Assembly: GCA_947448735.1 (NCBI GenBank)
Contig: CANFOS010000015.1
Span: forward strand, 1-64,000
Reading direction: 5' to 3'
Length of the DNA: 64,000 nt
Origin: Comamonadaceae bacterium
GTDB lineage: Bacteria > Pseudomonadota > Gammaproteobacteria > Burkholderiales > Burkholderiaceae_C
In this document: positions 60,930 to 64,000 of the stretch, piece after piece
Layout: every line of letters begins with the position of its first letter
Numbering within the stretch: the stretch's first letter is position 1
Notes under the pieces: model-generated
Told to the model about the DNA's origin: nothing
Database searches by the model: none
Seen by the model: the letters and a program-made list of their open reading frames with translations, nothing else
Made by a program: the position numbers and the translations under genes

Positions 60930-62044
60930 GGGCTGCTCCTGCGGCCTGCGCCTGCGGCTCGTTTGCGCAACGCAGCGCGCAGTGTCCAGTTGTTGTTGCG
61001 CTTGCCTAGCCAAAACAGACCCAGCAACAAAATACCGCCGTGAAGCAGCAGCAACAGACCTTCAAAACTGATGGCGCCACCGTAAACCCAGCTTTGGCCC
61101 AGATTGACCAGGTTGTTGTAAGCCAGAAAAGTCAGCACAACGAAGACCAGGTTCCCGCTTCGCCCGCCCCGGGGGTTCACCGTTGCCAGCGCCACTGCGA
61201 GAACCACAAAATTGACGGCCGCCAGAGCCAGGCCCAAACGCCATGCCAGCTCGCTCAAATTGGCGCGTGTGGGTGCGTTCATGAGCACAGGGACCGCCAA
61301 TAATTTGGCATCGCTGGCATCCGAATTGAGCGGCACTGTGCCGCCCGTATTGCTGCCGTATTCTTCAAAATCACTGATTTTCAGATTTGGTTTTCCGTTC
61401 TCACTTTCTAGCCGCTGTCCGTTGGTGAGAATCAAAACCTGTTTGTCGGCTGTCACTTCAATCCGTCCTGAACGCGCCGTTGTGACCGAACTTTTGCCTC
61501 TTTCATTGGCCGATATGAAAACGTTGTTGCTGGACTTTTGGTCAGTTTTGGCGTCGCGGTCGATGAAAAACACCCGGTTGCCGTTGGACGACTCCTGAAA
61601 CTGACCTGGTGCAATGCGGTCGACGTCGCTGCGATTGCCAAAGCTCTCCTGCATGGACTTGGTTTGCCGGTTGGTCCATGGCCAGACGAAAAGAGCCGTC
61701 AGAAAAATAATCAGCAGTACGGGCCAGGCGAAGCGGAACATCGGCGCCAGAAAACTGCTCAAGCTTCTGCCGCTGGTAAACCAGACCACCATTTCACTGT
61801 CTCTGTACATGCGTGTCAGGGTGCTGACCATGGCGATAAAGAGTGACAGCGTCAAAAGGGTGGGTAGTCTGCCCAGGGCCGCATAGGCCATAAAAAGCAC
61901 AACATCCTGGGGATTGATCACCCCCCGCGATGCCTGACCCAGCGTGCGAATCAGCACAATCGTTAAGACGATGGTCATCAACACCACAAAGGTCGCACCA
62001 AAGCTGCGGGCCAGTTCTCGGCGAATGGAGGATTGGAATAACAT
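60926..62044 (-). CDS. lptF: LPS export permease LptF
   Basis: The 372-residue partner of LptG has the same layout: MLFQSSIRRELARSFGATFV and VVLMTIVLTIVLIRTLG as first helix, VLFMAYAALGRLPTLLTLSL, the periplasmic domain (FQESSNGNRVFFIDRDAKTD), and later helices with NLSELAWRLGLALAAVNFVV. It precedes lptG with a four-base overlap and is divergent from pepA, which is the typical arrangement in proteobacteria. Without both proteins lipopolysaccharide cannot be exported, so the pair is expected to be essential. Confidence 0.94.
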   Translation of the reverse strand: MLFQSSIRRELARSFGATFVVLMTIVLTIVLIRTLGQASRGVINPQDVVLFMAYAALGRLPTLLTLSLFIAMVSTLTRMYRDSEMVVWFTSGRSLSSFLAPMFRFAWPVLLIIFLTALFVWPWTNRQTKSMQESFGNRSDVDRIAPGQFQESSNGNRVFFIDRDAKTDQKSSNNVFISANERGKSSVTTARSGRIEVTADKQVLILTNGQRLESENGKPNLKISDFEEYGSNTGGTVPLNSDASDAKLLAVPVLMNAPTRANLSELAWRLGLALAAVNFVVLAVALATVNPRGGRSGNLVFVVLTFLAYNNLVNLGQSWVYGGAISFEGLLLLLHGGILLLGLFWLGKRNNNWTLRAALRKRAAGAGRRSSP

Positions 62045-62099
62045 CGGCTGTCGGACGAACTTCGTTTTTTAGCTGTTTTTGCAGGAATTACCCTTGATT

Positions 62100-63587
62100 A
62101 TGGACTTTGAACTCAAGACATTGACCCGAGCCCGGCTTGGCACTGAAAAATGCGATGCGCTGATTGTGCTGATGACGGACGACACCCCCGTTGCTGGCGA
62201 TGCTCTGTCGCAACTGGCGGCATCGGCTGTCAGGTCGGGTGACTTTGATACAAAACCTGGCAAATTACTCGGCAGTTACCGGACCGCAGGCGTCGCTGCC
62301 ACGCGACTGGTGTTGGTGGGTTGCGGCGATGGCAGCGCCAAAAATGTGCGTACGGCGGTCGTTGCGGCCATGAACACGCTTAAAAACAGCAACGCCAAAA
62401 GGGTTGTGCTCAGCTTGTGCGGACTGACCGACCTGACTGCTGAGGTGGTGTCCACCACGCTGGTCGCTTGCGGTGATGCAGCCTACAGCTACGGCGCGAC
62501 CAAGTCAAAACCCGTGATCTCCAAGCTCGAAAAGTTGCTCTTGGTGGTGCCAGACGCGGTCAAAGTCAAACCGGGTTTTGACAAAGGCCTGGGTTTGGTC
62601 AACGGCATAGCCCTGGCCAAGGAGTGGGCCAACCGACCGGCCAATCACGCGACGCCCGTGTTGTTGGCTGGCGCCGCCAAGGCACTGGCGAAATTGCCGA
62701 ACATCAAGGTCGATGTTCTTGGTCCCAAAGAGGTCGCCAAGCTGGGCATGGGTTCATTCATGGCGGTTGCACAAGGCTCAGAAGAGCCTCTGCGCTTCAT
62801 GGTGCTGCATTACAACGGGGCTGCTAAAACCCGGGCACCCACCGTTTTGGTGGGCAAGGGCATCACCTTTGACACGGGCGGTATTTCCATCAAGCCAGCG
62901 GCTGAAATGGACGAAATGAAGTTCGACATGTGCGGCGCGGCCAGCGTTCTGGGCGTTTTCAGGGCGCTGGCTGATTTGAAGCCGGCGATCAACGTGATTG
63001 GGCTGATTCCGGCTTGCGAAAACATGCCGGACGGCAAGGCCATCAAGCCAGGCGATGTGGTGACCAGCATGAGCGGGCAAACCATTGAAATTCTGAACAC
63101 CGATGCAGAAGGGCGACTTGTCTTGTGCGATGCATTGACTTACGCAGAGCGATTCAAGCCGCGTGCTGTCATTGATATTGCAACATTGACCGGTGCCTGT
63201 GTGGTGGCCCTGGGCGCTGTGCGCAGCGGCCTGTTTTCATCCAATGACAGTCTGGCCAAGGCACTGCTGGAGGCGGGTGAGTCATCGCTTGACCTGTGCT
63301 GGCGCATGCCGCTGGATGACGACTATGCAGAAGGCCTGAAAACCAATTTTGCTGACGTGGCCAATGTGGCGGGTCGGGCGGGTGGGGCCGTCACCGCTGC
63401 CAAATTTTTGCAGCGTTTTGCCGCCAAGTTTGCCTGGGCACACCTAGACATTGCCGGTACAGCCTGGAAGAGCGGGGCGGCCAAGGGCGCTACTGGACGC
63501 CCGGTCGCCTTGCTGGTGGATTATTTGTTGGATCAGGCCGACCAGTCAAAACCAAACCCTGTAAAAAAACGCACGCAGGCGGCATGA
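62100..63587 (+). CDS. pepA: Leucyl aminopeptidase (M17)
   Basis: PepA removes N-terminal Leu and other residues from peptides in the cytoplasm, and in some bacteria also binds DNA in site-specific recombination. The 495-residue protein has an N-terminal regulatory domain and the M17 core with the metal-binding VGKGITFDTGGISIKPAAEM, MKFDMCGAASVLG, and the family signature NTDAEGRLVL. The catalytic Lys and Arg-containing segments are intact. I begin it at ATG 62100; a TTG 21 bases upstream gives an unconserved extension. Its stop overlaps the holC start. Confidence 0.96.
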   Translation: MDFELKTLTRARLGTEKCDALIVLMTDDTPVAGDALSQLAASAVRSGDFDTKPGKLLGSYRTAGVAATRLVLVGCGDGSAKNVRTAVVAAMNTLKNSNAKRVVLSLCGLTDLTAEVVSTTLVACGDAAYSYGATKSKPVISKLEKLLLVVPDAVKVKPGFDKGLGLVNGIALAKEWANRPANHATPVLLAGAAKALAKLPNIKVDVLGPKEVAKLGMGSFMAVAQGSEEPLRFMVLHYNGAAKTRAPTVLVGKGITFDTGGISIKPAAEMDEMKFDMCGAASVLGVFRALADLKPAINVIGLIPACENMPDGKAIKPGDVVTSMSGQTIEILNTDAEGRLVLCDALTYAERFKPRAVIDIATLTGACVVALGAVRSGLFSSNDSLAKALLEAGESSLDLCWRMPLDDDYAEGLKTNFADVANVAGRAGGAVTAAKFLQRFAAKFAWAHLDIAGTAWKSGAAKGATGRPVALLVDYLLDQADQSKPNPVKKRTQAA

Positions 63588-64000
63588 CCGAGATCGAATT
63601 TCACGTCAATGTGCCCGACAAGCTGCACTACAGCTGCCGTTTGCTGCGAAAGGCGCACCGAACTGGCACAAGAGTCGTTGTGACCGCAGAGCCCGCGTTG
63701 TTGGCGCAACTTGACCAGTTGTTGTGGACTTTTTCTGGGCATGATTTTTTGCCGCATTGCTCTGGCAACGCACCGGCCCACACACTGGCTGCCACGCCCA
63801 TACAGCTGGCCGAGCAGCTTCAGGCTTGTCCGTCGGACAGTGTGCTGATCAACCTGGGGCTGCAGGCGCCCGTCCATTTTGAGCGCTTTCAACGCTTCAT
63901 TGAGGTGGCTTCTGACGCCAGCGACGATATTCTTGCCGCAAGAGCACGATGGAAGCATTACAAAGACCGAGGCTATGCGTTGAGAAAGCATGATCTGCCA
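63584..64000 (+). CDS. holC: DNA polymerase III chi subunit (partial)
   Basis: The frame opens with ATGACC at 63584, overlapping the pepA stop (ATGA), and runs 139 codons to the end of the window without a stop. It has MTEIEFHVNVPDKLHYSCRL, VVVTAEPALLAQLDQLLWTF, FLPHCSG, and near the end WKHYKDRGYALRKHDLP, all chi-subunit blocks. Chi links SSB to the clamp loader. Family members are about 140-150 residues long, so only a few codons are missing. Its position after pepA is the usual one. Confidence 0.93.
   Translation, partial: MTEIEFHVNVPDKLHYSCRLLRKAHRTGTRVVVTAEPALLAQLDQLLWTFSGHDFLPHCSGNAPAHTLAATPIQLAEQLQACPSDSVLINLGLQAPVHFERFQRFIEVASDASDDILAARARWKHYKDRGYALRKHDLP

Overview
The window looks like chromosome from a betaproteobacterium of the order Burkholderiales, most likely Comamonadaceae (Rhodoferax/Polaromonas-like). 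That placement is inferred from Bug-type solute receptors, the gene orders hemF-nadD-rsfS-rlmH-maf-rng and lptF-lptG opposite pepA-holC, and two short dispersed repeat families of a kind I associate with this family. I cannot name a species.

Layout. 1-5.8 kb: hslR (cut by the window edge), a Bug receptor, a HerA-like ATPase followed by upp, then yebC and purD. 5.9-10.8 kb: a tight plus-strand run hemF, nadD, rsfS, rlmH, maf, rng. 10.8-18.3 kb: surface polysaccharide genes (deacetylase, glycosyltransferases, epimerase-like protein, msbA, waaL). 18.3-21 kb: tolB-pal-cpoB without tolQRA next to it. 21-23 kb: a YeeE/YedE sulfur transporter, tcdA and tRNA-Lys. 23.1-29.8 kb: an accessory island with broken serine recombinases, AT-rich secreted proteins, a decayed dihydropyrimidinase, a Bug-BKACE catabolic pair and a hydrolase. 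29.8-36.1 kb: ABC-F ATPase, prmB, pilU and dapC-dapD. 36.1-41.2 kb: beta-barrel protein, Dps, twin Crp/Fnr-like regulators, a BLUF protein and two small unknowns. 41.2-45.1 kb: a five-PAS hybrid kinase and its response regulator. 45.2-52.7 kb: serA, two membrane proteins, tex, a patatin-like protein, argA. 52.8-64 kb: hrpA, a DUF3309 miniprotein, an aminotransferase, cysB, cbiX-like, lptG-lptF, pepA and holC (cut by the edge).

How the parts relate. LptF/LptG, MsbA, WaaL and the glycosyltransferases all act in lipopolysaccharide assembly, and TolB-Pal-CpoB maintains the outer membrane. Many adjacent genes overlap by one to four bases (nadD, rlmH, the deacetylase-GT4 pair, waaL-msbA, dapC-dapD, kinase-regulator, lptF-lptG, pepA-holC), pointing to translational coupling.

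The most unusual signal is a short dispersed repeat of about 58 bp (called family A here), seen between genes and also inside open reading frames. At its 5' end it has a 17-nt inverted repeat of the form GCTATT-N5-AATAGC; about 20 nt further on it has a TTGGCC...AGGCC block. Every copy I found inside a gene is read in the same codon phase. A second, GC-rich repeat (family B) lies in two intergenic regions and also in-frame inside hrpA.
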